Shown here piece after piece: positions 1 through 8,272 of a stretch of 64,000 nt of DNA. Under the pieces are notes generated by a model. The model was not told the origin of the DNA. It ran no database searches and saw nothing but the letters and a program-made list of their open reading frames with translations. Origin of the DNA: Acidimicrobiaceae bacterium (GTDB taxonomy: Bacteria > Actinomycetota > Acidimicrobiia > Acidimicrobiales > Ilumatobacteraceae); contig JACJWG010000006.1 in assembly GCA_020637235.1 (NCBI GenBank), positions 163,337-227,336 of the forward strand, written 5' to 3'. Every line of letters starts with the position of its first letter. The stretch's first letter is position 1. Both the position numbers and the translations under genes were made by a program.

Positions 1-337
1 CGTCGTCGCACTTCGGGCACGAGAACTCGCTGCCGTTCGAACGCCACATCGTGGTGCCGCACGTCGGGCAGCGCTGCTGCCAGATCGAGCACTGCACCTC
101 GGCCAGGCGGTTCGACGTGAGCGGGCAACCGTGCCCGTGGCACACCGGCCAGGCCGGGTCGCTGACGATCGCCGACTCCGGGCACTTGCCGACGCAGATC
201 CCGCAGTCGTCACACGTGAACGGATCGATCTCGAACAGTCCGAGGAACGAATCCGTCTTCGTGAGTGCGTTGGTCGGGCACGAGAAGTCGCACGCGCCAC
301 ACCCGATGCAACGATCCTGCAGCACCTGGAAGCTCAT
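1..337 (-). CDS. Dicluster ferredoxin with zinc-ribbon tail (partial)
   Basis: Small iron-sulfur electron carrier, read on the minus strand from an ATG at 337; its 3' end lies beyond the window. Two classic 4Fe-4S motifs are visible: C10-x2-C13-x2-C16-x3-C20-P and C42-x2-C45-x2-C48-x3-C52-P. After these comes a CHGHGC segment and then a CPTCG...CPKC zinc-ribbon-like tail, which ordinary bacterial ferredoxins lack. It is the last visible gene of a run starting with a diiron protein at 2167, and starts 12 bp after the stop of the zinc-ribbon gene. I infer that it supplies electrons to the diiron protein; nothing in the sequence proves that pairing. The ferredoxin identity is firm; the role of the tail is unknown. 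Confidence 0.85.
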   Translation of the reverse strand, partial: MSFQVLQDRCIGCGACDFSCPTNALTKTDSFLGLFEIDPFTCDDCGICVGKCPESAIVSDPAWPVCHGHGCPLTSNRLAEVQCSIWQQRCPTCGTTMWRSNGSEFSCPKCDD

Positions 338-349
338 CGGACCGACGCC

Positions 350-571
350 TCAGCTCGCCGTCGCGGCCGTGTCGGACACGGGGTTCTGCGGGTGGAAGTG
401 GCGCAGCTCACCCATGCAGTCGACGTGCACCCACGGGGCGACGTCGACCCGGGTGGCGGCGGTGCACATCCGGTACGAGCCGGTGGCCTTGTCCCATTCC
501 CACCAGCCGTAGGGCACGTCGACGACCCGGGTGATCGGGGCGCCACAGTTCGGACAGGTCGGTGCGTTCAT
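350..571 (-). CDS. Small zinc-ribbon-like protein
   Basis: A 73-residue protein with C6-x2-C9 near the N-terminus and single cysteines at 36 and 52, enough for one metal site (rubredoxin-like or zinc ribbon). A Tyr/Trp-rich stretch (YGWWEW, residues 21-26) lies between the pairs. It sits between the SCP2-like gene and the ferredoxin gene with 12-bp gaps, so it is probably co-transcribed. I do not recognise a named family. It could bind zinc structurally or iron as a small redox or assembly protein for the upstream diiron protein; the spacing of the last two cysteines is not that of a true rubredoxin. Confidence 0.7.
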   Translation of the reverse strand: MNAPTCPNCGAPITRVVDVPYGWWEWDKATGSYRMCTAATRVDVAPWVHVDCMGELRHFHPQNPVSDTAATAS

Positions 572-583
572 CGGTGGCTCCGT

Positions 584-1036
584 TCACGCGGACACGGCCA
601 CGCGGGCCGCGCCGTCGAGGTATTCCTGCAAGGTCTGGTTGAACCGGCTGAACTTGTCGGTCCCCATCGGGTCGTCGCCACGCAGCCGCACGTCGTCGGC
701 GGAGGTCGCGAGCAGCGCCAGGCTGTTGATCGTCTGCCGCCCGCTCGCGGCACCGTTCGCGACGATGTCGTCGAACATCGCCTGCCACTTCGCGAGCGGG
801 CCGTCGAGGTAGTAGTCCGCGAGCGGCGCCTCGCTCGCAGCCACCTCGTCGGCCCCCTCGCAGCGCAGCCCCTCGAAGCGCAGTCGGACCGCGAAGTCCG
901 TCTCCCCCGCTTCCTGGTCGCCGCGCATGACCAACGCCAGCACCATGTCGCACTCGCCGAGCACGGTGAAGGTCTCGGGATGGGCGTTCAGCTCGTCCGC
1001 CATCGCCCGGTAGAGCGTGATGTCGGTGATGTCCAT
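584..1036 (-). CDS. SCP2-like lipid-binding hypothetical protein
   Basis: A 150-residue protein without signal peptide or membrane segment. The pattern of an acidic, hydrophobic-strand-rich N-terminal half, a DGPLAKW segment and a C-terminal DPMGTDKF motif recalls actinobacterial proteins annotated as SCP-2 sterol-transfer-like, which bind hydrophobic ligands. The assignment is from general resemblance only. The gene starts 21 bp downstream of the diiron gene, suggesting that it presents or holds a hydrophobic substrate for that protein. It could equally be an unnamed accessory subunit. Confidence 0.6.
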   Translation of the reverse strand: MDITDITLYRAMADELNAHPETFTVLGECDMVLALVMRGDQEAGETDFAVRLRFEGLRCEGADEVAASEAPLADYYLDGPLAKWQAMFDDIVANGAASGRQTINSLALLATSADDVRLRGDDPMGTDKFSRFNQTLQEYLDGAARVAVSA

Positions 1037-1057
1037 GTGGTCGTCCTCCTCGGTCCG

Positions 1058-2167
1058 TCAGTTCGCCAGCACGGTGGCCGGGTCGATGCCGAGCAGATCG
1101 AGCGGCAGCTTCGTGCGCTCCAACCGGCTGATCCCGGCCCGCTCGCAGCGGGCGAGGTACGACGTGAACTGCTTGCGCTGCATCTCGGCCTGCAGGGCGA
1201 AGCCCGAGCTCTCCACGTGGTCGACGCCGCCACCGAGCAACACGGCGAGCGCCGTGCCGAAGTCCTGGTTGGTGCCGAACTGGGTGAGCACCACCTCACC
1301 GTGATCGAGCGCCTCGTGGATCTCCTCGGCGATGTCGGGGTCGTGTTCGACGGCGTAGCGGATGTGCATCGTGCCGTACGCGACGTGCCGAGCCTCGTCC
1401 TGCATCGCCATCCGGAACATCCGCTTCTCCACCGGCGACGGGGCGATCAGCTCGCCCATCCGGAAGATGTCGAGGATGAAGCCCTCGCCGAGCAGGTGCA
1501 TCAGCGCCGTCGCCTGGTGGTAGGTCTTGGCCTCGAGGATCGTCCGGAGCAGCCCCTCGCTCGAACCGCGCGACATGAGCAGACCACCGCCGTTGGCGAG
1601 GGCCCGCTTCCGGAACACCTCGGCATGACGTGCCTCGTCCATGATCTGGGTGCAGAGGAACATCTTCGCCTCGATGAAGTCGTGGTTCATCCGCCACATC
1701 CACTTGGCGGGCAGATCGGCCGCGATCATCTCGACCTCGGTGAGCGTGGTGCACACCTGGCACATCGCGTGCTCGATGTCGTCGGGCAGTTCGGGGAGCT
1801 CGCTCCACGGGATGTCGCGCGTGGCGCTCCACTGGCGGGCGACGGCCTCTTCGTAGAGCTCGGTGACGTTCTCCGCCCACACGTCGGTCTTGTTGTTCAG
1901 GATGTAGCCCATGTCGGGCGTCTCCGGGTCGACGTCGGCGCCACGGGGCGCCATCGAGCGGTGGGTCGGGTGCTCGGGCACGTCGCCGTAGGAACCGACG
2001 GCGATGTCGAGCATCGTGAGACCACGCGGCCCGATCTTCGGACGCACGCCCCATTCGCTCTTCGCACCCTTCAACCACTTCCAGTCGAGCGGTGCACCGA
2101 GCGGCGAAGTGCTCGGCAACGAGTCGTAGTCGCGACTGCTCGCGGCTGCGGGCTCCGTGACGGTCAT
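1058..2167 (-). CDS. Ferritin-like diiron protein
   Basis: A 369-residue helical protein with two D-E-A-R-H motifs: E178-x2-H181 and E258-x2-H261. Together with glutamates around 144-146 and E228 these make the six-ligand carboxylate-bridged diiron site of ferritin-like oxygenases and ribonucleotide-reductase-like proteins. Length and layout suit an oxygenase rather than an iron store. The chosen ATG at 2167 has a GGGAGG ribosome binding site 8 bp upstream; an in-frame GTG at 2191 would overlap that site. It is first in a four-gene run with an SCP2-like protein, a zinc-ribbon protein and a ferredoxin, which I infer are substrate-handling and electron-transfer partners. The substrate cannot be read from the sequence. 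Confidence 0.82.
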   Translation of the reverse strand: MTVTEPAAASSRDYDSLPSTSPLGAPLDWKWLKGAKSEWGVRPKIGPRGLTMLDIAVGSYGDVPEHPTHRSMAPRGADVDPETPDMGYILNNKTDVWAENVTELYEEAVARQWSATRDIPWSELPELPDDIEHAMCQVCTTLTEVEMIAADLPAKWMWRMNHDFIEAKMFLCTQIMDEARHAEVFRKRALANGGGLLMSRGSSEGLLRTILEAKTYHQATALMHLLGEGFILDIFRMGELIAPSPVEKRMFRMAMQDEARHVAYGTMHIRYAVEHDPDIAEEIHEALDHGEVVLTQFGTNQDFGTALAVLLGGGVDHVESSGFALQAEMQRKQFTSYLARCERAGISRLERTKLPLDLLGIDPATVLAN

Positions 2168-2209
2168 GTCGGGACCTCCCAGGGTTCCCACCGGCCCCTA
2201 CCAGCGGGT

Positions 2210-2236
2210 TGAGACGATTCGAGCCGAAACGTCTCA
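2210..2236. promoter_or_regulatory. Palindromic operator upstream of the diiron cassette
   Basis: A 27-bp inverted repeat with outer arms TGAGACG and CGTCTCA and inner arms TTCG and CGAA around AGC. It lies 43 bp upstream of the diiron start codon. Size and symmetry are typical of TetR-family operators. No regulator gene is next to it. Confidence 0.6.
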
Positions 2237-2252
2237 CGGATGGCAGGCCTGC

Positions 2253-2274
2253 AGGTCCCGACGAATGGGGACCT
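2253..2274 (-). terminator. Hairpin after the SirB1-like gene
   Basis: Perfect 7-bp arms AGGTCCC / GGGACCT with an 8-nt loop, 14 bp beyond the stop of the minus-strand gene ending at 2289. No T-run follows, as is common in high-GC genomes. It would insulate the diiron operon from upstream transcription. Confidence 0.45.
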
Positions 2275-2288
2275 TCGGCACTGGCCCG

Positions 2289-2954
2289 TCAGTTGAGGTG
2301 CTGCACCCAGCGGGCGTGCTCGGCCTGCTCGTGCGCGAGCTCGACGAACGCGCCGCGCATCACCGACAGGGCAAATCGCGCACGCGGGTGCGAGGTGCGC
2401 TGGTACACCCCGCGGAGGTTGTTGAGCATCCGGATCAGGATGGTGCGTTCGCTGACCGGGGTGAGGTGCAACTCGTCGAACGCGTGGCCGTCCCCCACCA
2501 GACGGTGCCACGCCGCGACCACGCCGGCGCGGTCGAGGCGCGCCCCGTCGTGGAACGGGTCGCCGTAGCGCTCCTGAGCGCCGTCACGCACCAGGAAGTG
2601 GCTCGGCAGCCCGATCCCGACCAGCGGGACGTCGACTCGCCGCCCGACCTCGATCGCCACGACCGACAGCGTGATCGGGAGGCCGAGGCCGCGTTCGAGG
2701 ACGGCGTCGAGGAAGGAGTTGCGCGGGTCGTAGTAGTCGGTGCGATTGCCGGCCAGGCGGCCGCGCATCGCGTCGAGCACCCCGTCGAGCGACCGGTCGT
2801 CGACCCGGCCGGCGAGTTCGTCGAGCCGCCGGAGCACCTCGTCGGACCGGTCCACGCCGGTGAACCCGGCGGCCAGCAGCGCACACGCGCGATCGAGCTG
2901 CAACGCCGTCGGCGGCCCGTTCACGAGATCGGCGAAGCGAGCGGCCGGATCCAT
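2289..2954 (-). CDS. SirB1-family transglutaminase-like protein
   Basis: A 221-residue protein of the SirB1/transglutaminase-like TPR family: DYYDPRNSFL is followed by a GLPITLSV segment and a GIGLPSHFLVR segment, the usual signature of the family, while the catalytic triad of true transglutaminases is not obvious. The biochemical role of the family is not established. The ATG at 2954 is chosen because longer starts would run into the divergent acyl-CoA synthetase gene starting at 2989. The 34-bp gap between the two must hold both promoters. No membrane segments. Confidence 0.75.
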   Translation of the reverse strand: MDPAARFADLVNGPPTALQLDRACALLAAGFTGVDRSDEVLRRLDELAGRVDDRSLDGVLDAMRGRLAGNRTDYYDPRNSFLDAVLERGLGLPITLSVVAIEVGRRVDVPLVGIGLPSHFLVRDGAQERYGDPFHDGARLDRAGVVAAWHRLVGDGHAFDELHLTPVSERTILIRMLNNLRGVYQRTSHPRARFALSVMRGAFVELAHEQAEHARWVQHLN

Positions 2955-2988
2955 CTCCGAACCGTACCTTGGAGTACGTTGCGAGGCC

Positions 2989-4539
2989 ATGTACCCAGGC
3001 GCGCACGTCTCCACCACGCCCGACAAGCCGGCGATCGTCATGGGCGGTTCCGGCTTCACCCAGACCTTCGCCGAGCTCGACGCCGCCGCCAACCGGCTGA
3101 GCCGCGTCCTGCGCGCCGCCGGTGTGCAGCCCGGTGACCACGTGGCGCTGTGCATGGAGAACCACGACCGCTACTTCGAGGTGCTGTGGGGCTGCCACTA
3201 CGCCGGCGCCATCTACACCGCCGCGTCGAGCCGGCTCACGAGCGGCGAGCTCGCCTACATCCTGAACGACTGCAGTGCCAAGGTGTTCATCACCTCGAAG
3301 TACAAGGCGGACCAGGCCGCCGAGATCGTCGCCGACACCCCGGGTGTCGAGCTGCGGCTGATGCTCGACGGCACGATCGAGGGCCACGAGAGCTACGAAG
3401 CCGCCGTCGAGGCCCACGACCCGACGCCGCTCGAGGGTCGCCAGGCGGGTATGGACATGCTCTACAGCTCGGGCACGACGGGCAAGCCGAAAGGGGTCAC
3501 CAAGTCCTTCGCCGGCACCCCGCTCGAGGAGACGCCCGCGGGTGTGGCGGGCACGCTGCCGCTGCTGTTCGGGTTCACCACCGACAGCGTCTACCTGTCA
3601 CCCGCGCCGATGTACCACGCGGCCCCGCTGCGGTTCTCGATGGGTGCGCAGGCGATCGGTGCCACCGTGGTCGCGATGGAGCACTTCGACGCCGAGCAGT
3701 ACCTGCAACTCGTCCAGCGCCACCAGGTGACGCACAGCCAGGTCGTGCCGACGATGTTCGTGCGCATGCTGAAGCTGCCCGAGGACGTGCGCGCTGCGTA
3801 CGACGTGTCGTCGCTGCAGTGCGTCATCCACGCCGCGGCCCCGTGCCCGATCCCGGTGAAGCAGCAGATGATCGAGTGGTTCGGTCGCATCATCCACGAG
3901 TACTACGCGGGCACCGAGGGCAACGGCTTCGTGTACTGCAACAGCGACATGTGGCTCGCGCACCCGGGTACCGTCGGCACGCCGATCGGTTGCACGGTGC
4001 ACATCGTCGGCGACGACGGCGACGAGATGCCCCACTACGAGAGCGGCACGATCTACTTCGAGGGCGGCGCCGAGTTCGAGTACCACAACGACGCCGAGAA
4101 GACCGCGTCGTCGCGCCACCCGAAGGGCTGGAGCACGCTCGGCGACGTCGGCTACCTCGACGACGACAACTTCCTCTACCTCACCGACCGCAAGGCCTAC
4201 ATGATCATCTCCGGCGGGGTGAACATCTATCCCCAGGAGGCCGAGAACGTGCTCGTGACCCACCCGAAGGTGATCGACGTCGCCGTGTTCGGCGTGCCCA
4301 ACGACGACTTCGGCGAAGAGGTGAAGGCGGTCGTCCAGCCGGTGACGATGCCGTCGTCGGACGAGGAGGCCCGGTCGCTCGCGAGCGAGCTCATCCAGTT
4401 CTGCCGCAGCCAGCTGGCCGACGTGAAGTGCCCGCGCAGCATCGATTTCCGCGAGGAGCTCCCCCGTCACCCCACGGGCAAGCTCTACAAGCGCCTCCTG
4501 AAGGACGAGTACTGGAAGAACGCCGGCCGCAGCATCTGA
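2989..4539 (+). CDS. Acyl-CoA synthetase (AMP-binding)
   Basis: A 516-residue member of the ANL superfamily that activates a carboxylic acid to its acyl-CoA through an acyl-adenylate. The P-loop motif SSGTTGKPKG is at 160-169, then a YYAGTEG adenine-binding motif, TLGDVGYLD with the ribose-binding Asp, the DRKAYMIISGG hinge and the C-terminal PTGK with catalytic Lys498. The chosen ATG at 2989 follows a purine-rich GCGAGG. Fatty, aromatic or bile-acid-like substrates are all possible. It ends in a strong hairpin shared with the convergent aminotransferase gene. Confidence 0.9.
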   Translation: MYPGAHVSTTPDKPAIVMGGSGFTQTFAELDAAANRLSRVLRAAGVQPGDHVALCMENHDRYFEVLWGCHYAGAIYTAASSRLTSGELAYILNDCSAKVFITSKYKADQAAEIVADTPGVELRLMLDGTIEGHESYEAAVEAHDPTPLEGRQAGMDMLYSSGTTGKPKGVTKSFAGTPLEETPAGVAGTLPLLFGFTTDSVYLSPAPMYHAAPLRFSMGAQAIGATVVAMEHFDAEQYLQLVQRHQVTHSQVVPTMFVRMLKLPEDVRAAYDVSSLQCVIHAAAPCPIPVKQQMIEWFGRIIHEYYAGTEGNGFVYCNSDMWLAHPGTVGTPIGCTVHIVGDDGDEMPHYESGTIYFEGGAEFEYHNDAEKTASSRHPKGWSTLGDVGYLDDDNFLYLTDRKAYMIISGGVNIYPQEAENVLVTHPKVIDVAVFGVPNDDFGEEVKAVVQPVTMPSSDEEARSLASELIQFCRSQLADVKCPRSIDFREELPRHPTGKLYKRLLKDEYWKNAGRSI

Positions 4540-4540
4540 C

Positions 4541-4588
4541 GCGCGACGGCCTGGCCGCACCCGATGGTGCGGTCAGGCCGTGTCGCGC
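4541..4588. terminator. Bidirectional terminator hairpin overlapping a stop codon
   Basis: Arms 4541-4561 and 4566-4588 form about 21 base pairs with one G-T wobble and a 2-nt bulge around the tetraloop CGAT. It lies between convergent genes, and the stop codon and last codons of the minus-strand gene (4573-4588) form its 3' arm, so the hairpin is partly coding. Confidence 0.7.
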
Positions 4589-6081
4589 ACGATGCGACAG
4601 TTGTCGCTCACGAACTCGACCCGGCCGATGTCGTCGACGGTGCGGTCGACGAAACCCTGCACGAAGCACATCAGCCGGAACACGTCGGTGACGTTGGTGG
4701 CGAGCCCGACCGACACACGAACCGCCGACACCAGCAGGTCCATCGAGGCGAGCATCTCCGAACGCAGCTCCAGGAACGACACCGGCCGATCACGGCCGAA
4801 CCAGCCACGCATGTCGGCCTCGGTGAGGCCGTGGGCAACCTCGCCGGCTCCCGGATTGCAGAAGCATCCGGTGCGCAACGAGATGCCCACGCGGTTCGCG
4901 AGCTCTTCCACGCGACGATCGTCGATCGGCCGGCCGTCGGGATCTCGCATCAGCAGCGTGATCGTCCCGCCACGGGCGTCGGTGCCCGCCGGGCCGAAGA
5001 GCTGCACCACCGGCGCACCGTTCGCGTGCCGCAACCCACCGAGCGCGTCGAGCAACCAGGCGGTGAGGCAGCGCACCCGTTCGTGGATCCGGTCGATCCC
5101 GAGCCGCTGCAGGTGCCGCAGGCCGATCTCGACCCCGGGGATGTTCAGGTAGTCGACGGTGCCGTCCTCGAAGCCCGCCTCGTCGTCGTGCAGGTAGTGG
5201 CCGTCGCCCTGCACCGACGCGATCGTGATCGTGCCGCCGGCGAACCAGGGCCGCTGCAGTCGCGCCAAGGCGTCCCGCCGGGCGATCAGGCAGCCGAGCC
5301 CGGTGGGATAGCCGAACATCTTGTAGAACGACAGGGTCACGAAGTCGGCCGGCACCTCGCGCAGGTCCAACCGGTTGGTCGGCGCGAACGCCGCGGCGTC
5401 GACGAGCACGTCCCACCCGGCATCGTGCGCTTCGTCGATCACCGCGAGCGGGTGTTGCACACCCGAGTAGTTCGACTGGGCGGGGAAGGCGAACAGGTTG
5501 TCGGCATCCGGGTCGGCCATGGCGAGCGTCGCTCCGAGCGCGACGCGATCGAGTCGCAACTCGGGTGCCGTCACCGGCACATAGGTCACCTCGGCTCCGG
5601 CGCGTCGGGCGAACTCGCGGATGCCGTTCACCGAGTTGTGGTTGTCCGCGGTGAGCGCGAACCGTCCGCCTGCGGCGAACGGGTACGACTCGCCCACGAG
5701 CTTCAGCGCGCCGCTCGCGTTGGGCGTGAAGATGCACACGTGCTCGTCGGCGTCGAAGAACTCGAGCACCGACCGTCGCGCGCCTTCGACGAGCTCGGTC
5801 ATCGCGAGCGACGTCGGGTTGTTCGAGTGCGGGTTGCCGAGCACCCGTCGCCGCAACAGGTCGAAGTGGGCGCGCAGCTGGCCGTCGGCGTACAGGCCGC
5901 CGCCGGTGTAGTCGAGGTACACCTGGTCCTCGTCGTCGAGACGTCCGTACTCGGTGCTGCGCAACGCGTCGAACGTGCCGTCGGGATCGAAGTCGGGGAA
6001 CCGTGCTGCGAAGTCGGCCTGGGCGTCTCGCAGACCACGAGGCTCGTAGGGCGGTCGCGTCGAGGAAGAGCTCGGATCCAC
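4573..6081 (-). CDS. Aminotransferase class V, molybdenum cofactor sulfurase-like
   Basis: A 502-residue PLP enzyme. The Schiff-base lysine is K254 in SFYKMFGYPTG and the persulfide cysteine lies in RTGCFCNPG (C406/C408), the combination seen in the N-terminal domain of MOCOS/ABA3-type molybdenum cofactor sulfurases. The C-terminal MOSC domain of the eukaryotic enzymes is absent. The family takes sulfur from cysteine and adds the terminal sulfido ligand to xanthine-dehydrogenase-class enzymes; such an enzyme is encoded at 25125-28815, which makes the assignment attractive. Start is a GTG at 6081 with TAGCGT 7 nt upstream and no Shine-Dalgarno. A general cysteine desulfurase role is the alternative. 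Confidence 0.8.
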   Translation of the reverse strand: MDPSSSSTRPPYEPRGLRDAQADFAARFPDFDPDGTFDALRSTEYGRLDDEDQVYLDYTGGGLYADGQLRAHFDLLRRRVLGNPHSNNPTSLAMTELVEGARRSVLEFFDADEHVCIFTPNASGALKLVGESYPFAAGGRFALTADNHNSVNGIREFARRAGAEVTYVPVTAPELRLDRVALGATLAMADPDADNLFAFPAQSNYSGVQHPLAVIDEAHDAGWDVLVDAAAFAPTNRLDLREVPADFVTLSFYKMFGYPTGLGCLIARRDALARLQRPWFAGGTITIASVQGDGHYLHDDEAGFEDGTVDYLNIPGVEIGLRHLQRLGIDRIHERVRCLTAWLLDALGGLRHANGAPVVQLFGPAGTDARGGTITLLMRDPDGRPIDDRRVEELANRVGISLRTGCFCNPGAGEVAHGLTEADMRGWFGRDRPVSFLELRSEMLASMDLLVSAVRVSVGLATNVTDVFRLMCFVQGFVDRTVDDIGRVEFVSDNCRIVRDTA

Positions 6082-6088
6082 GCCGTCG

Positions 6089-6094
6089 ACGCTA
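6089..6094 (-). promoter_or_regulatory. -10 box TAGCGT, probable leaderless start
   Basis: TAGCGT lies 7 nt before the GTG of the sulfurase-like gene, the spacing expected when transcription begins at the start codon. No ribosome binding site is visible. Confidence 0.5.
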
Positions 6095-6099
6095 GAGGA

Positions 6100-6924
6100 T
6101 CATTCCTCGGCGAGCGCGTCCACCCGCTCGACGGCTGCCTCGTGACGAGCGGCCGCCTGGTCGTGCGCCGCCTGGGCCGTGGCGAGGTCGGACTCGGCCT
6201 GTCGGAACGCCTCGACGGCGCTCGCGAGACGCCGCTCGGCGGTGGCGAGCGTCGACGCTGCACGATCGCGAGCACGGATCGCGTCGCGGCGCTCGGCAGC
6301 ACGCGCGGCGCGGGCCGCCCGATCGGCGCGGTCTCGCTCCGGGTCGGGAGGCGGCCGGGTGTCGGTCGGCGCGTCGGGGACCGAACGCAGCGCTCGCTCG
6401 CGTCGGGCGGGACGATCGCTCGGCCGCGGCGTCGGAGGCTCGAAGCCGGTGAACGCGGCGAAGCCGAAGGCGTCGACGTCGGGGAGGTCGCGCAGCGTGC
6501 CGTCCGACCACGCCGACGCGAGCTCGGGGTGACGGGAGAGCCGATCGACGATCGTGCGGATCTCGTTCACGCGCGACGCCGCGGACGGCTCATGAGCGTC
6601 CAGCGCCTGCACGGCACTCTTCACGACCACGAGGATCATGCCCCGACGGTGTTCGGACGCCTCGACGGTGTCGTCGCGATCGCCGGACAACTGGACGGTG
6701 CCCAGCGTCGCCGTCGCCTCGAACAGATCGCGGACGAGCGTCGGGTCGTCCGACGGTGCGGCGAGCACCGCCCACATCGCGAGTGTCGGCTTCTTCAGCG
6801 CCTGCAGCTGGTTGGCCAACTCGCGATCGCCGGCAGCCCGTGCCTCTCGCACGAGGCGGGTGCGTTCGGTGACGTAGTCGGCCGGTGCGACGCGGAACAG
6901 CTGGCGGGCGGGGTGCTCGGCCAT
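6100..6924 (-). CDS. Actinobacterial coiled-coil hypothetical protein
   Basis: A soluble protein of about 274 residues. The N-terminal half contains a pattern common in uncharacterised actinobacterial proteins (PADYVTERTRLVREAR, then ALKKPTLAMWAV). The C-terminal third is an Ala/Arg/Glu-rich segment with heptad character that should form a long coiled coil. Two starts are possible, 6942 and 6924; I prefer MAEHPA at 6924. It is upstream of and co-directional with the sulfurase-like gene (18-bp gap). No function is known for the family and I assign none. Confidence 0.7.
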   Translation of the reverse strand: MAEHPARQLFRVAPADYVTERTRLVREARAAGDRELANQLQALKKPTLAMWAVLAAPSDDPTLVRDLFEATATLGTVQLSGDRDDTVEASEHRRGMILVVVKSAVQALDAHEPSAASRVNEIRTIVDRLSRHPELASAWSDGTLRDLPDVDAFGFAAFTGFEPPTPRPSDRPARRERALRSVPDAPTDTRPPPDPERDRADRAARAARAAERRDAIRARDRAASTLATAERRLASAVEAFRQAESDLATAQAAHDQAAARHEAAVERVDALAEE

Positions 6925-7061
6925 GCGCACACGATGCCACACGGGTACGACACCGCGGCTCGGCCACCTGCGTCCGACCGGTCCCGGACGGGACGGACGT
7001 CACGTCGGTTCCGGCCGGAATGCCACGGGCGGGCGACGTCTGTACCGGTACTGTCCTCGCC

Positions 7062-8234
7062 GTGCGCGCACGAGGCGGGATCTGGGACCGGCTGACGGTC
7101 ACGTTCGCCCTGTCGTTCTGCCTCCTCGTGGCCGGGCTGAGCGTCGGGATCGTGCTCGGCGAGTTGCGCGACCAACTCGGCATCTCGGGGATCGTGGCCG
7201 CGGCGCACGGCTCGGCGTTCGGCGTCGGCATGCTCGTGCTCGGCGCGTTCGGCTCCGGGTTCGTCGGCCGTCTCGGGCGGCCACGCGCGTTCTGGGGTGC
7301 GTGCGCCACGATCACCGCCGGCCTGATGCTGCTGTGCGCCGGCCAGGTGTGGCCCGTGACGTTGCTCGGATCGTCGCTGGCCGGCGTGGCCTGCTCGATG
7401 CTGGTGTTGTTGATGCCCGGCATCATCGCCGACCACCACGGCGAGCGGCGCGGCGCAGCGTTCGCCGCGGTGAACGGTGTCCCCGGTCTGGCCGGCATCA
7501 CCTTCTCGCTGGTCGTCGGTGCGGTCATCGCCGCCGGGGGCAGTTGGCGCTGGCCCTACGCCCTCATCACACTCGCGTTCGCCGCCGGCGTGCTCGTCGC
7601 CGGGCGGGGCCAGTCGATCCCGGTCTCGGTGAGCGAACCCGTCGACGTGCTCCCCCTGTTCCGGCGCGCCGACGTCCGGGTGCCCTGGCTGCACATCGTG
7701 CACGCCGTCCTGGTCGAGTTCCCCGTCGGCATCTGGTCGGTCGCGTACCTGAAGGAGGTCGGCGGCGCGTCGAGCGGTGCGGCCGCTGCCCTCGGTTCGA
7801 TCTGGGGGCTGTTCATGTTCCTCGGTCGGATGCAGCTGCCACGCCTCGTCCGTCGTTTCGGCGAGCACACGAGATCGTTGTCGTTCGCCCTCTGCGCCGC
7901 CGGCACCCTGCTCATGTGGAGCGGACCCGGTCTGTGGGCGCGTGTCGCCGGGCTCACGGTCGTGGCGCTCGGCGCCGGCCCCCTGTATCCACTCGCAGTC
8001 GAACGGCTCTACGAACGTGGCGGTGCCGACACCGTGTCGCTCGGCTTCGTCACGGCGCTCGCCTCCGGCGCAGCCGTCACCGTCGGTCCGCTGATGCTCG
8101 GGGTGCTCGCCGACGCGGTGGGCCTGCGCCACGCGCTGCTCTTCGTGCCGGTGCTCGCCGCGCTCGGGATGTACACGGCGCGACGCGACATGGCGTCGCC
8201 GCAGCCCACCGCCGACGCCCTCGCCTCGGTGTGA
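7062..8234 (+). CDS. MFS transporter
   Basis: A polytopic membrane protein of about 390 residues with roughly 12 hydrophobic segments and the small-residue-rich helices of the major facilitator superfamily (for example GIVAAAHGSAFGVG in the first half). It resembles the CynX/NimT-like branch, but the substrate is not evident. The proposed GTG start at 7062 puts a short basic segment before the first helix; an ATG at 7020 in the same frame would add 14 residues. It is divergent from the coiled-coil gene across about 140 bp. Confidence 0.8.
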   Translation: MRARGGIWDRLTVTFALSFCLLVAGLSVGIVLGELRDQLGISGIVAAAHGSAFGVGMLVLGAFGSGFVGRLGRPRAFWGACATITAGLMLLCAGQVWPVTLLGSSLAGVACSMLVLLMPGIIADHHGERRGAAFAAVNGVPGLAGITFSLVVGAVIAAGGSWRWPYALITLAFAAGVLVAGRGQSIPVSVSEPVDVLPLFRRADVRVPWLHIVHAVLVEFPVGIWSVAYLKEVGGASSGAAAALGSIWGLFMFLGRMQLPRLVRRFGEHTRSLSFALCAAGTLLMWSGPGLWARVAGLTVVALGAGPLYPLAVERLYERGGADTVSLGFVTALASGAAVTVGPLMLGVLADAVGLRHALLFVPVLAALGMYTARRDMASPQPTADALASV

Positions 8235-8253
8235 CCACCGCGGCGCCGGACGC

Positions 8254-8272
8254 CGGCCACGTCAGGTGGCCG
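8254..8272. terminator. Hairpin between convergent genes
   Basis: Seven-bp arms CGGCCAC / GTGGCCG with a 5-nt loop in the gap between the MFS gene and the convergent oxidoreductase gene. Its 3' arm covers the oxidoreductase stop codon at 8262-8264. Confidence 0.45.

Noticed and set aside
131..2212. A 693-codon open frame on the plus strand opposite the diiron cassette, and similar long frames such as 4564-7095 and 25053-27836
   Set aside because: Rich in Arg, Gly, His and Val with no domain signal; they mirror the codon periodicity of the real genes on the other strand, a common artefact at high GC.
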